A stretch of 64,000 nucleotides of DNA from JAJXWB01 sp046349085 (GCA_046349085.1 JAXMDA010000001.1:248001-312000), one strand, 5' to 3'. Shown: positions 35,700-44,789, numbered from the stretch's first letter. The notes: generated from the letters alone by a model not told the origin. A program made the numbers and translations.

Positions 35700-36476
35700 T
35701 CATTTGCCGGTGAATTTCGGCGCGCGCTTCTCGACAAAGGCCGCCGCGCCCTCGCGCAGGTCCGCCGTGACGAAGGCGCGGGTTTGCGCCGAGGCTTCCG
35801 CATCGAGCGACTTCGGCAGATCGTCGGTCCAGGCGTCGTCGAGCTGCTTCTTTATCGTCGCCATCGCCAGCGGCGCGCCGGCCGCCAGGCGTTTGGCGGC
35901 CGCCAGCGCCTCATCGAACAATGCGGCGTCGTCGACGCATTTCCAGACGAGGCCCCATTCGGCGGCTTGTTCGCCGGTGAGCGGCTCGCCGGTCAACGCC
36001 AGCGCGCGGGCGCGCGCCGCGCCGATCGAGCGCTGCAGGAAAAGCGACGTGCCGCCGTCGAGCGCCGCGCCGAGCCGGACGAAGCTGAGAATGAACCGCG
36101 CCGATCGCGCGGCGAAGACGAGATCGCCGGCAAGCGCAACGCCGACCCCCGCGCCCGCGGCCGGCCCGTTCACCGCCGTGACGACCGGCTTCGGCGAAAA
36201 ATGCAGCTTCTCGATGATCGGGTTGACGGAAGCGCGCATCATCTCGCCGATCGTCTCGCCGCGTCCGAACGTATCTCCGCCGAATTGCGCGCCGGAGCAA
36301 AAGCCCTTGCCGGCGCCGGTCAGGAGGATCGCCCGCACTTCCGAATCGGCGGCGGCCTGGTCGAGCGCGGCGGCGAGGCCTGCGAGAACGCCGGCGGCCA
36401 GCGCATTGTATTGCCCGGGATTGTTGAGCGTGAGGATCGCGACCGCGCCTTCGCGGCGGCTGAGCACCATGGACAT
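35700..36476 (-). CDS. Enoyl-CoA hydratase/isomerase (crotonase family)
   Basis: 258 residues. The crotonase fold shows 'VRAILLTGAGKGFCSGAQFGG' (first oxyanion strand), 'VVTAVNGPAAGAGVGVALAGDLVFAA' (second oxyanion Gly) and 'FVRLGAALDGGTSLFLQR'. In that last segment an Asp occupies the PaaG-like catalytic position, while the first Glu of true hydratases is not seen. That favours a PaaG-type isomerase or hydratase. It is flanked by two acyl-CoA synthetase genes on the same strand. Confidence 0.87.
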   Translation of the reverse strand: MSMVLSRREGAVAILTLNNPGQYNALAAGVLAGLAAALDQAAADSEVRAILLTGAGKGFCSGAQFGGDTFGRGETIGEMMRASVNPIIEKLHFSPKPVVTAVNGPAAGAGVGVALAGDLVFAARSARFILSFVRLGAALDGGTSLFLQRSIGAARARALALTGEPLTGEQAAEWGLVWKCVDDAALFDEALAAAKRLAAGAPLAMATIKKQLDDAWTDDLPKSLDAEASAQTRAFVTADLREGAAAFVEKRAPKFTGK

Positions 36477-36490
36477 TTCTCGGCTCCCCG

Positions 36491-38056
36491 TCAGTTGATG
36501 GCGCGTTGCTTGTTTTCCCAGTAGGGCGCGCGCAGGTCGCGCTTCAGGATCTTGCCTGCGCCCGACATGGGCAGCATACCGTCCTGTATCTTCACGCTGC
36601 GCGGACATTTGTAGCCGGCGATGCGCTCCTTGCAGAAGGATATGATCTCGTCGGCGGTCACGGCCGCGCCGGGCTTGCGCATGACGACGGCGTGCACCGT
36701 CTCGCCCCATTGGTCGCTCGGTATCCCAATGACCGCACATTGCGCGACGGCGGGATGCTGCGCGATGCAATTCTCGACCTCGGCGGAATAGATATTTTCT
36801 CCGCCGGAGATGATCATGTCCTTGATGCGGTCGACGACATAGACATAGCCGTCCTCGTCCATGTAGCCGCCGTCGCCGGTGTGCATCCAGCCGTCGATAA
36901 CGGCTTTGGCGGTTTCCTCGGGCCGCTCCCAATAGCCCATCATCACCGTTTCTCCGCGCGCGCAGATTTCACCGACCGTTCCACGCGGCACGGGCTTGTC
37001 GTCCGCGTCGACGATGCGCACGTCGACCATGAAGGTCGGCCGCCCTGCGCCACGATGCCGGCCCTTAGCCCGGCCTTCGCCGATATGATCCTCCCACGGC
37101 AGGATCGTCGCGCAAGGCGACAGCTCCGTCATGCCGTAGGCCTGGAAGAATTGCGTGTTCGGCAGACGCGCCGTGGCGCGGTCCATGACGGCCTCGCTGA
37201 TGGCGGACGCGCCGTAGAGCACCGCGCGCAGCGAGGAGAGATCGTGCTTGCCGATGTCGGGATGGTCGACCGTCATCTGGATCATGGTCGGAACGAGCAG
37301 CGTCTCCGTGACCTTGAATTTCTCGATGGCCTGCGCGGTGGCGTCGGGCGTGAACATGCGCACCACGGCGTGGGAATTGCCGGCGAGGAAATGCAGGTAC
37401 ATGGCCGCCGCATTCGCCAGATGGAACATCGGCGCCACGTGCAGATAGGTTCCGCCCTGCGACGCCAGCCCTTCGCCGAGCATGTTGCGGGCGTTGCTCA
37501 TGAGATTGCGATGGCTCAGCATCACGCCCTTCGAACGTCCTGTCGTGCCGCCGGTGTAGAAAATGCCGGCAAGGTCGTCGTCGCCGGCCTGCTGATCCCC
37601 GAGGGGCGCTGCGTCGGCGAGCAGCTTTTCGTAGTCGAGCGCGCCGGCGTCGGCGACCGGATTGGGCGCGTCATCCGCGTAGACGAGCCGCAGCCCGCCG
37701 ACCTTCTTCGCCAGTTCGGCGCCCATCGCCGCGAAGGCTGCATCGACGAACAGAACCTTCGGCGCGCAGTCGCGCAGCGCGTCCTCGTTCTCGAGCGCGC
37801 TCCAGCGGATGTTGAGCGGCACGATCACGGCTGCCGCCCAGGCGACGCCGAGGTAGAGCTCGATATAGCGATCCTGATTGAGCATCAGCACGGCGACGCG
37901 CTCGCCCTTGCCGACGCCCAGCGATTTCAGCGCGCCGGCAAGCCGCGCGATGCGGTCGCCCACCTCCGCCCACGTCCGGCTGCGGTTCTCGAAACTCATC
38001 GCGGCGCCGTCGCGATTGAGAAGCAGCGCCCGATGCAGGCCGTAGGTCGTGCTCAT
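36491..38056 (-). CDS. Long-chain-type fatty acid-CoA ligase
   Basis: 521-residue ANL ligase. Motifs: FYTGGTTGRSKGVMLSH, 'QAYGMTELSPCA', HTGDGGYMDEDG, 'VDRIKDMIISGGENIYSAEVE' and Lys in 'MSGAGKILKRDL'. The enzyme makes acyl-CoA from a fatty, branched or sterol-type acid; FadD3-like enzymes have this length. It is the first gene of the minus-strand operon, 150 bp from the divergent thiolase operon. GGGGAGGA is placed well before the start. Confidence 0.93.
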   Translation of the reverse strand: MSTTYGLHRALLLNRDGAAMSFENRSRTWAEVGDRIARLAGALKSLGVGKGERVAVLMLNQDRYIELYLGVAWAAAVIVPLNIRWSALENEDALRDCAPKVLFVDAAFAAMGAELAKKVGGLRLVYADDAPNPVADAGALDYEKLLADAAPLGDQQAGDDDLAGIFYTGGTTGRSKGVMLSHRNLMSNARNMLGEGLASQGGTYLHVAPMFHLANAAAMYLHFLAGNSHAVVRMFTPDATAQAIEKFKVTETLLVPTMIQMTVDHPDIGKHDLSSLRAVLYGASAISEAVMDRATARLPNTQFFQAYGMTELSPCATILPWEDHIGEGRAKGRHRGAGRPTFMVDVRIVDADDKPVPRGTVGEICARGETVMMGYWERPEETAKAVIDGWMHTGDGGYMDEDGYVYVVDRIKDMIISGGENIYSAEVENCIAQHPAVAQCAVIGIPSDQWGETVHAVVMRKPGAAVTADEIISFCKERIAGYKCPRSVKIQDGMLPMSGAGKILKRDLRAPYWENKQRAIN

Positions 38057-38132
38057 GTATTCCTCCCCGTATATCCTGCGAGGCCTTCCCGTTCGCCGCG
38101 CTCTTGTGTCGCCGGGCGGTCAAGACGCGTCA

Positions 38133-38160
38133 TTGACACGGCCGTCGCTTCGCGTATTTT
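38133..38160 (+). promoter_or_regulatory. Candidate sigma-70 promoter of the thiolase operon
   Basis: TTGACA (38133-38138), 16-bp spacer, TATTTT (38155-38160). The predicted start is about 38167, 40 bp before the thiolase ATG. Any TetR operator shared with the divergent ligase gene should lie here; I see no clear palindrome. Confidence 0.5.
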
Positions 38161-38206
38161 ACCCGTGGGTCATATAAAGTCCAGTTGGAAAATTTGGGAG
38201 GTCAGC

Positions 38207-39391
38207 ATGGGATCGAAGGTCCTCGTCGCCGGCGTCGGCATGATACCTTTCGCAAAGCCTGGCGCGAGCGCGCCCTATGACGAGATGGGCGCGGCGGCCG
38301 GCCGCCTCGCGCTCGAGGACGCGGGCATCGCCTATGCCGATGTGCAGCAGGCCTACGCCGGCTACGTCTACGGCGATTCCACCGCCGGCCAGCGCGCCAT
38401 CTATCCGCTCGGCCTCACCGGGATTCCCGTCGTCAACGTCAACAACAATTGCTCGACCGGATCGACGGCGCTCTTCCTGGCGCGGCAGGCGATCGAGTCC
38501 GGCGCCGCGGATTGCGTTCTGGCGCTCGGCTTCGAGCAGATGAAGCCCGGCGCGCTCGGCGCGGTCTTCGACGATCGCCCGAGCCCGTTCGAAATGTTCG
38601 ACAAGGTGACCGAAGACCTCATCGACGCCAAGGAAATCCCGCTGGCCCTGCGCTACTTCGGCGGCGCCGGCCTCGCGCACATGCAGAAGTACGGAACGAA
38701 GCTCGAGACCTTCGCCAAGGTGCGCGCGAAGGCGAGCCGTCACGCCGTCAACAATCCGCTCGCCATCTTCCGCAAGGAAGTGACGACAGAGGAGGTCATG
38801 GCCTCGCCCGCCGTCTGGCAGGGCGTGATGACGCGCCTCATGGCCTGCCCGCCGACGTGCGGCGCGGCCGCCGCCATCCTCGTCTCCGAAAACTTCGCGA
38901 AGAAGAAGGGCCTGCGCTCCGACGTGCGCATTTCGGCGCAGTCGATGACGACCGACTTCCCCTCGACCTTCGAAAGCCGCGACATGATGAAGGTCGTCGG
39001 CTACGACATGGCGAAGGCCGCCGCGCAGCAGGTCTATGAGAAGGCCGGCGTTGGCCCCGACGAAATCGGCGTCGTCGAACTGCACGATTGCTTCGCGCAG
39101 AACGAGCTCATCACCTACGAGGCGCTCGGCCTCTGCCCCGAGGGCGCCGCCGCCGAATTCGTCGACAAGGGCGACAACACCTACGGCGGCCGCGTCGTCA
39201 CCAACCCTTCGGGCGGCCTGCTCTCCAAGGGGCATCCGCTCGGCGCCACCGGCCTCGCGCAATGCTACGAGCTGACGCGCCAGTTGCGGGGAACCGCCGG
39301 CGGCACACAGGTCGAGGGCGTCTCGCGCGCGCTGCAGCACAATCTCGGCCTCGGCGGCGCTTGCGTCGTCACCATGTACGAAAAGAACTGA
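38207..39391 (+). CDS. SCP2-type thiolase (lipid-transfer protein)
   Basis: 394 residues. The thiolase active-site Cys82 is in NVNNNCSTGSTAL, followed by 'VELHDCFAQNELITYEALGLCPEG' (His/Asp region) and 'NPSGGLLSKGHPLGATGLAQ' (the CoA and second-Cys region, with Gly replacing Cys as usual for SCPx). It cleaves 3-ketoacyl-CoA to shorten branched or sterol-like chains. The DUF35 partner needed by Ltp2-type aldolases is not present nearby, so a true thiolase is favoured. The start follows GGGAGG. Confidence 0.92.
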   Translation: MGSKVLVAGVGMIPFAKPGASAPYDEMGAAAGRLALEDAGIAYADVQQAYAGYVYGDSTAGQRAIYPLGLTGIPVVNVNNNCSTGSTALFLARQAIESGAADCVLALGFEQMKPGALGAVFDDRPSPFEMFDKVTEDLIDAKEIPLALRYFGGAGLAHMQKYGTKLETFAKVRAKASRHAVNNPLAIFRKEVTTEEVMASPAVWQGVMTRLMACPPTCGAAAAILVSENFAKKKGLRSDVRISAQSMTTDFPSTFESRDMMKVVGYDMAKAAAQQVYEKAGVGPDEIGVVELHDCFAQNELITYEALGLCPEGAAAEFVDKGDNTYGGRVVTNPSGGLLSKGHPLGATGLAQCYELTRQLRGTAGGTQVEGVSRALQHNLGLGGACVVTMYEKN

Positions 39392-39398
39392 GGGCGGC

Positions 39399-39842
39399 AT
39401 GGTCGATCAATCCGCCGTGGGCGTGACCTTCACGCCGGTGCAGGCGCGCGTCGAGCCGGGCCGCCTGCGCTATTTCTTCGAAACGCTGGGCGAGACCAAT
39501 CCGGTCTACCGGGACCCCGCGGCCGCGATGGCTGCGGGCTATGCGGCGACGCCTGTGCCGCCGACCTATCTCTTCTGCCTGGAGATGATGGATTCGGAGA
39601 AGCCGTTCGAATTCCTCGAAAGGCTCGACATCGATCTCGGCCGCGTCCTGCACGGCGAGCAGCGCTTCGCCTACCATGCGCCCGTCGTCGTCGGCGACAC
39701 GCTGACGTTTCAATCGCGCGTGGTCAGCGTCGCGCAGAAGAAGGGCGGGGCTCTCACGATCATCGAGGTCGAGACCCGCATCACCAATCAGAGCGGCGCG
39801 CATGTCGCGGACACGGTCCGCTCCATCGTCGTAAGGAACTAG
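39399..39842 (+). CDS. MaoC-like dehydratase subunit, non-catalytic half
   Basis: 147-residue hot-dog protein of the N-terminal (FAS1 dehydratase-like) type. The usual catalytic GDxNPxH is replaced by 'GETNPVYRD' and later 'PVPPTYLFCLEM'. This is the pattern of HadA or ChsH2-like structural subunits that pair with a catalytic MaoC subunit. The gene is 8 bp after the thiolase gene and 10 bp before the next MaoC gene, so a heteromeric hydratase is likely. Confidence 0.85.
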   Translation: MVDQSAVGVTFTPVQARVEPGRLRYFFETLGETNPVYRDPAAAMAAGYAATPVPPTYLFCLEMMDSEKPFEFLERLDIDLGRVLHGEQRFAYHAPVVVGDTLTFQSRVVSVAQKKGGALTIIEVETRITNQSGAHVADTVRSIVVRN

Positions 39843-39851
39843 GAAACAGCC

Positions 39852-40268
39852 ATGACCGATTCATCGGGGCGAGCAGTCGCTGTCGGCCAGCGGCTTGTCC
39901 ACAAGTCGTTTCCGCCGATCACACGCCACCGGCTCGCGCTCTATTGCGGCGCGTCGGGCGATCACAATCCGATTCACGTCGACACGGACTTTGCCAGAAA
40001 GTCGGGTTTTCCCGACGTGTTCTCGCACGGCATGCTTGTCATGGGTTATCTCGGTCAGGCGCTGACCGACGCGATAGCCCCCAGCCGCATCCGCTCTTTC
40101 TCGACCCGTTTCGCCGCCATCACGCAGGTCGGCGCCAGGCTCACCTGCGATGGCGAAGTCGCGGAACTCTTCGAGGCCGACGGCGAGCGCCGGGCGCGCA
40201 TTTCACTGACCGCAAAGGACGAGAACGGCGAGGCCAAACTCGTCGGCGAAGCGGTCGTCGCCATCTGA
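39852..40268 (+). CDS. MaoC-like enoyl-CoA hydratase, catalytic half
   Basis: 138 residues with the R-specific hydratase-2 motif GDHNPIHVD (Asp37 and His42), followed by 'FPDVFSHGMLVMGYLGQAL'. It should hydrate 2-enoyl-CoA as a heteromer with the preceding hot-dog subunit. It is tightly packed in the thiolase operon (10 bp before, 17 bp after). Confidence 0.9.
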   Translation: MTDSSGRAVAVGQRLVHKSFPPITRHRLALYCGASGDHNPIHVDTDFARKSGFPDVFSHGMLVMGYLGQALTDAIAPSRIRSFSTRFAAITQVGARLTCDGEVAELFEADGERRARISLTAKDENGEAKLVGEAVVAI

Positions 40269-40285
40269 CGCACGAGGACAGGAAC

Positions 40286-41113
40286 ATGAGAAAACTCGAA
40301 GGCAAGGTCGCGCTCGTCTCCGGATCGGGACGCGGCATCGGTCGGTCGATCGCGCTCAAGCTCGCGAGCGAAGGCGCCAGGATCGTTGTCAACGATCTCG
40401 ACGACGAGCCCGGGCGCGCAGTCGTCGCAGAGATCGAGGCGCTCGGCGGCCAGGCCGTTTGCGTCAACGGCAGCGTGATGGACGCGGGCTTCGCGGATCG
40501 CTTTGTCGCCGCGGCAATGGATCAACTCGGCGGTCTCGACATCATCGTCAACAATGCCGGCTACACGTGGGACGCCACCATCCAGAAGATGACCGACGAG
40601 CAGTTCCAGGCCATGCTCGACGTGCATCTGGTCGCGCCCTTCCGCATTCTTCGCGCCGCCTCGGAGCCGATCCGCATTCTCGCCAAGAAGGATGCGGAAG
40701 CGGGCCGCGAGACGTTTCGCAAGGTCGTGAATATCTCGTCCATCGCCGGCCTCTACGGCAATGCGGGACAGGTCAGCTATTCCTCTGCGAAGGCCGCGCT
40801 GGTCGGCATGACGCGCACGCTCTGCAAGGAATGGGGACGTTACAAGGTCAACGTGAATTGCGTCGCCTTCGGCCTGATCAAGACGCGGCTGACGCAGGCC
40901 ATCGAGGCGGAGCAGAAGACGATCGACGTCGAGGGGCGCGCGATCAAGGTCGGCGTGCAGCCGCATCTTCTTCAGACGCTCGAGCGCATGGTGCCGCTCG
41001 GGCGCGCGGGCACGCCGGAAGAGGCGGCGGACGCGGTCTATCTGTTCTGTTCGCCGGAATCCAATTACATCAGCGGGCAGGTTCTGGTCTGCGGCGGCGG
41101 CGTGCTGATGTAG
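40286..41113 (+). CDS. SDR-family 3-hydroxyacyl-CoA dehydrogenase-like enzyme
   Basis: 275 residues. SGSGRGIG (12-19) binds the cofactor; 'NDLDD' at the end of beta-2 favours NAD(H). NNAG is at 89-92, and the catalytic residues are Ser151, Tyr165 and Lys169 (YSSAK). By position after a MaoC hydratase and a thiolase it should oxidise the 3-hydroxyacyl-CoA to 3-ketoacyl-CoA. AGGA precedes the start. Confidence 0.9.
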   Translation: MRKLEGKVALVSGSGRGIGRSIALKLASEGARIVVNDLDDEPGRAVVAEIEALGGQAVCVNGSVMDAGFADRFVAAAMDQLGGLDIIVNNAGYTWDATIQKMTDEQFQAMLDVHLVAPFRILRAASEPIRILAKKDAEAGRETFRKVVNISSIAGLYGNAGQVSYSSAKAALVGMTRTLCKEWGRYKVNVNCVAFGLIKTRLTQAIEAEQKTIDVEGRAIKVGVQPHLLQTLERMVPLGRAGTPEEAADAVYLFCSPESNYISGQVLVCGGGVLM

Positions 41114-41166
41114 GAGAACAGCGCGGCTCGCCTGAGACTGCCGCGCCGAGCCTTGGGAGCGCCGCC

Positions 41167-42165
41167 TTGCCGACCGCGAGCATAGAGGACCTGCAACCGC
41201 GCCTTGTCCTGCCATTGATCGCCGCGCCCATGTTTCTCGTGTCGGGCGTCGATCTCGTCTCGGCCGCCTGCGCGGAAGGCGTCGTCGGCTCCTTTCCGAC
41301 CGTCAATTGCCGCACGGCCGACCAACTCGACGCCTGGCTGCGCGATCTGACCGCGCGTCTCTCGCGCGCCGCCGACGCGAGGGGGCGGGCGCCTGCGCCC
41401 TGGTGTCCCAACCTCGTCGTGCACAAGACCAACCCGCGGCTGATGGACGACCTCGCCGTCCTCGTGCGCCACAGGCCGGAACTCGTCATCACGTCGGTGG
41501 GATCGCCCGCGCCCGTGCTCGGGCCGCTGCACGATGTCGGGACCCGCGTATTCGTCGACGTCGCGACCATTCGCCATGCCGAGCGCGCCGTGCAGGCCGG
41601 CGCGGACGGTCTCGTGCTTCTCACCGCCGGCGCCGGCGGGCAAACCGGCTGGATCAACCCCCTCGCCTTCGTGCGCGCGGTGCGCGCTTTCTTCGACGGT
41701 CCGCTCGTGCTCGCCGGCGGCGTCGGCGACGGCGCTGCGCTGTTTGCAACGCAGGCGATGGGCTGCGACCTCGCGTACATGGGCACGAAGTTCATCGCCA
41801 CGACGGAGAGCATGGCGAAAGAGGCCTACAAACGCATGCTTGTCGACTCGCGCGCCGACGACGTCCTCGCCACGCGCGCGCTGACCGGCCTCGAGGTCAA
41901 CATGCTGCGGCCTTCAATGGTCGCAGCCGGGCTCGATCCCGACAATCTCCCGACGCGCGGCGCGATCGACATAGCCAAGGACATATCGATCGAGGCGCGC
42001 GAGAACAGGCCACAGCGCTGGAAGGACGTCTGGAGCGCCGGCCACAGCGTCTCCGGCGTCGACGCGATCAGATCAGTCCATGACCTCGTCGCGCAGACGC
42101 GGCGGGAATACGAGATGGCGCGCAGTCAGTTCGAGGCGCGACTGGCGCGGACGCCGCGCGGGTGA
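41167..42165 (+). CDS. Nitronate-monooxygenase-family FMN oxidoreductase
   Basis: 332 residues from a TTG start with GGGAG eight bases upstream; no ATG or GTG fits in frame. The TIM-barrel NMO/2-nitropropane dioxygenase family is marked by 'LIAAPMFLVSG' at the N-terminus, TAGAGGQTG (153-161, phosphate-binding) and 'VLAGGVGDG'. 'YMGTKFIATTES' follows. Members in acyl-CoA clusters may act as flavin enoyl reductases or detoxify nitronates. It is the last gene of the thiolase operon and the exact substrate is unknown. Confidence 0.85.
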   Translation: MPTASIEDLQPRLVLPLIAAPMFLVSGVDLVSAACAEGVVGSFPTVNCRTADQLDAWLRDLTARLSRAADARGRAPAPWCPNLVVHKTNPRLMDDLAVLVRHRPELVITSVGSPAPVLGPLHDVGTRVFVDVATIRHAERAVQAGADGLVLLTAGAGGQTGWINPLAFVRAVRAFFDGPLVLAGGVGDGAALFATQAMGCDLAYMGTKFIATTESMAKEAYKRMLVDSRADDVLATRALTGLEVNMLRPSMVAAGLDPDNLPTRGAIDIAKDISIEARENRPQRWKDVWSAGHSVSGVDAIRSVHDLVAQTRREYEMARSQFEARLARTPRG

Positions 42166-42214
42166 CGCCGCAACGGGATTCGCCTCATCGAGGCCGATTC
42201 CGGGGATAAACGAC

Positions 42215-43531
42215 TCAAGGGGGCACGAGATCGCCGGCGATCGCCAGGCGCCGCCGGTCCAGCGCCTGACGCGCGTGATTGATGACGAGCGAGACGGGCC
42301 CGTGCTCCGCGCCGAGCGAGCCATCCAGAAGTTCGTTGGCGCAGGCGGCGACGATCGAATTATATTCCTCATACAGCTTTCCCAGCGCGTCCTTGTCGGC
42401 CCTCGCCGCCTCGTCGGCAATAATCAGCAGCCTCAGCAGCTTTTCCTGCCGCTGCCGATTTCCCCTCTGGCCGAACCACCCCATCAGCAGCGCGCCGAAG
42501 GAACCCAGCAGGCTCAGCGGAACGCCGACGAGATAGAAATAGCTTTGCATCTCGTCGAAGAAACTCTGGTCGCCATTGTTGAGATAATTGGCGAAACCCG
42601 GATGGATGGGCAGGATCGGTTTCGTATTGGACGTGTCCGGCGCCTCGATCTGGCTGGCCAGCGGCGTTAGCTGCATCAGCCGCGCTTTCGTATTCAAGAT
42701 CGATCGGCCGAGCGCGCCGGCGACGATGTCCAGCATCGTCACCGGCACCACGAAACGATAGGTCACGGCCACGCCGCTGACGCTGTCGTCCGGCGTCGCC
42801 GGTCGCGCGCGGAACGCGCCCTCCGGAATATCGACCGACTCCAGGCTGGGAAAACGCGAGACGATCGCGTCGTTGTCGTCGAGGCCGAGGATCGTCGGCG
42901 TGCCGCGCGTCGCCTTGGCGATTGACGCGACGACGTCGACGACGTCGCCGGGCCCGACCGGCCCGACCGCCAGAGCCGCCGCCGCCTTGCGGTGCTGAAG
43001 CGCCGGCCCGATCTCGTTGATGGGCAAGTACAGGCGTTTCACCGCATTCGCGTCGACGTTGTAATAACTCAGGATCAAATCGAGCAGGCGACTGTTGTGC
43101 TCTTGCAGCGGACCGGCCGGGATGGCGATCGTCTTGCCCGCGAGTTTCCCGGCTTCGTCGATCGAAGCGCCCGGCGGCAGGACGACCGCGACGATATCCC
43201 TGCGGATAATGATGAGAGTCTGCCCATTGTTCGGCGGCGAAATATCGGTGCGCACCAGCGCAATATCGACGCGTCCCTCTTCGAGCGCCTTGGAGCTCGC
43301 AACCAGATCCGGGACGACCACGGTGGTAAAGTCGATGCGGGGGTGGGCGGCGTGCGTTCCGGCGACGAAGGCCGATATGAAGCGGCTGACGATGCCGCCC
43401 TCGATGCCGGTGGTGATGCGAAGCGTCGCATGCGGTTTGCCGATATAGATCACGGCGAGGCCGAGGCTGACGACGAGCAGGAATATACCCAGCACGTATG
43501 TCATAAAGCGTGGCAGCTTCAGAAAGCCCAT
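42215..43531 (-). CDS. TAXI-family TRAP-type binding protein, membrane-anchored
   Basis: 438 residues. One N-terminal membrane helix (about 11-31) precedes a type II periplasmic binding domain of the TAXI family ('LRITTGIEGGIVSRFISAF', 'VDIALVRTDI', 'TIAIPAGP'). A second membrane helix (about 330-352) and a cytoplasmic helical tail of about 80 residues follow. The domain order suggests a receptor whose binding lobe is in the periplasm, rather than a free TRAP component. No TRAP permease gene is nearby. The ribosome binding site is GGGGGA. It is followed on the other strand by the NMO gene. Confidence 0.82.
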   Translation of the reverse strand: MGFLKLPRFMTYVLGIFLLVVSLGLAVIYIGKPHATLRITTGIEGGIVSRFISAFVAGTHAAHPRIDFTTVVVPDLVASSKALEEGRVDIALVRTDISPPNNGQTLIIIRRDIVAVVLPPGASIDEAGKLAGKTIAIPAGPLQEHNSRLLDLILSYYNVDANAVKRLYLPINEIGPALQHRKAAAALAVGPVGPGDVVDVVASIAKATRGTPTILGLDDNDAIVSRFPSLESVDIPEGAFRARPATPDDSVSGVAVTYRFVVPVTMLDIVAGALGRSILNTKARLMQLTPLASQIEAPDTSNTKPILPIHPGFANYLNNGDQSFFDEMQSYFYLVGVPLSLLGSFGALLMGWFGQRGNRQRQEKLLRLLIIADEAARADKDALGKLYEEYNSIVAACANELLDGSLGAEHGPVSLVINHARQALDRRRLAIAGDLVPP

Positions 43532-43594
43532 CGGTCTTTTCCCCCGCCCGAACCGACAATGCGCGACGCCACGACGCGATCCCGCGCCTCTCCT

Positions 43595-44785
43595 CTATCT
43601 CCCGGCGAGAATTCGGATGGGCGCCCCAATAATCGCCGCGGGCAAAGCCAGAACCGTGGGCGCCTCGCCAGAGATTTTTTCGGCGGCCTCCGACACCGCG
43701 CTTCCGCCGCGGCCGATCCCTTTCCCGAGAACCGACATGAGTTCCGGAGCGACGTCCGCAATCTGCGCGAACTTGTCGTGATTGGTCGCGTCCTTTCCAT
43801 GCACCGCCGTCAGATCGACCACCACTGCGCCCAGCGCGGTCAGCTCCGCCGCATTCTTGTCGTCGCCGAGCCGGGCCTTGCCGCCGGCAAGAAAGCGCGA
43901 AGCGGCGAGCGCGCGGTCGTCGGCGGAAATGACCACGAGATAGGGCTTTGCCGGCTTGCCGATCCGACGCATCTGGGACTTGAATACGTCGATGTCGATG
44001 TCGGGCGCGGCAAGGATGATCGTGCCTAGCTTGCCCTTTGCGGGCGCGTCGCCCTTGATGCGGATGTTGCGGATCGCCTCCACCGTCACCCAATTGCCCA
44101 TCGAGTGCGCCAGAATATTGATCTCGTCGGCATTGCTGGCGGCCAGCAGGCGCAGGACGCGCTCCAGCCGGTCGCGCGCCGAGGTCGCGCTGTTCGTATC
44201 GTAGACGTAATCGGACAGGCTGCCGTGCGAGGCCCAGGAGAAATGGACCGGAACGGCCGACGAATGCGCGTCATGCACGATCTGGGCGAACCGGAACAGG
44301 CCTTCGGCGAACATCGTGTTGTAGCCGTGGATGAACAGTAACGCCTTGCGCTGGCCCTTGGGCTTCTGCGCGAGCCGCCTGTTCAGTTCGGATATGAACG
44401 CCGCCTCTTGAGGAAGATATCCGGCGTCGCGCACGACGAAATCGGTTTTCGGATCGCCCGGCTCGTGAGCGGGCCATTCGATCTCGCCATGCGCATGGCG
44501 CGGCGGCACGCTGATCGTGAACGCCGCGAAATCGAGGTCCGGCGAGCGCTCCCCGCCGAAATAGGTCCCGGGGCGGGGATCGCGGGCGCGGCTGGTGGCG
44601 ACGAGGATCGAATGCTCGACGGCGCCCGCGGCTTCGGACACCGCCACGTCGAGGGCGCCGGTCTCCGGCCTGGATCCGCAGCCGCAGAGGGCGAGAAGAA
44701 GGGGAAGCGCGGCCGCCGCCAGCAGGCGCGTGGAACCGCCCGGCCGCCGCACGATCGCCCTCTTGTCTTCGGATCGCCGGTTCAC
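43595..44785 (-). CDS. Alpha/beta-hydrolase lipoprotein (DUF900-like)
   Basis: 396 residues from GTG, with AAGGTAG before it. A lipoprotein-like signal (LCGC with Cys36) leads to an alpha/beta hydrolase with 'KALLFIHGYNTMFAEGLFRFAQIVHD', the nucleophile elbow AHSMGNW and a downstream Asp/His region. DUF900 proteins are periplasmic or envelope esterase-like proteins of unknown substrate. It lies 63 bp upstream of the TAXI gene and 4 bp after a small secreted-protein gene, so all three may be co-transcribed. Confidence 0.82.
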   Translation of the reverse strand: MNRRSEDKRAIVRRPGGSTRLLAAAALPLLLALCGCGSRPETGALDVAVSEAAGAVEHSILVATSRARDPRPGTYFGGERSPDLDFAAFTISVPPRHAHGEIEWPAHEPGDPKTDFVVRDAGYLPQEAAFISELNRRLAQKPKGQRKALLFIHGYNTMFAEGLFRFAQIVHDAHSSAVPVHFSWASHGSLSDYVYDTNSATSARDRLERVLRLLAASNADEINILAHSMGNWVTVEAIRNIRIKGDAPAKGKLGTIILAAPDIDIDVFKSQMRRIGKPAKPYLVVISADDRALAASRFLAGGKARLGDDKNAAELTALGAVVVDLTAVHGKDATNHDKFAQIADVAPELMSVLGKGIGRGGSAVSEAAEKISGEAPTVLALPAAIIGAPIRILAGR

Positions 44786-44789
44786 GCCG

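Noticed and set aside
38207..40268. Ltp2/ChsH1-ChsH2-type retro-aldol system for sterol side chains
   Set aside because: The thiolase keeps the active-site Cys in NNNCSTGS and neither MaoC protein has the DUF35 domain, so a standard SCP2 thiolase pathway is more likely.
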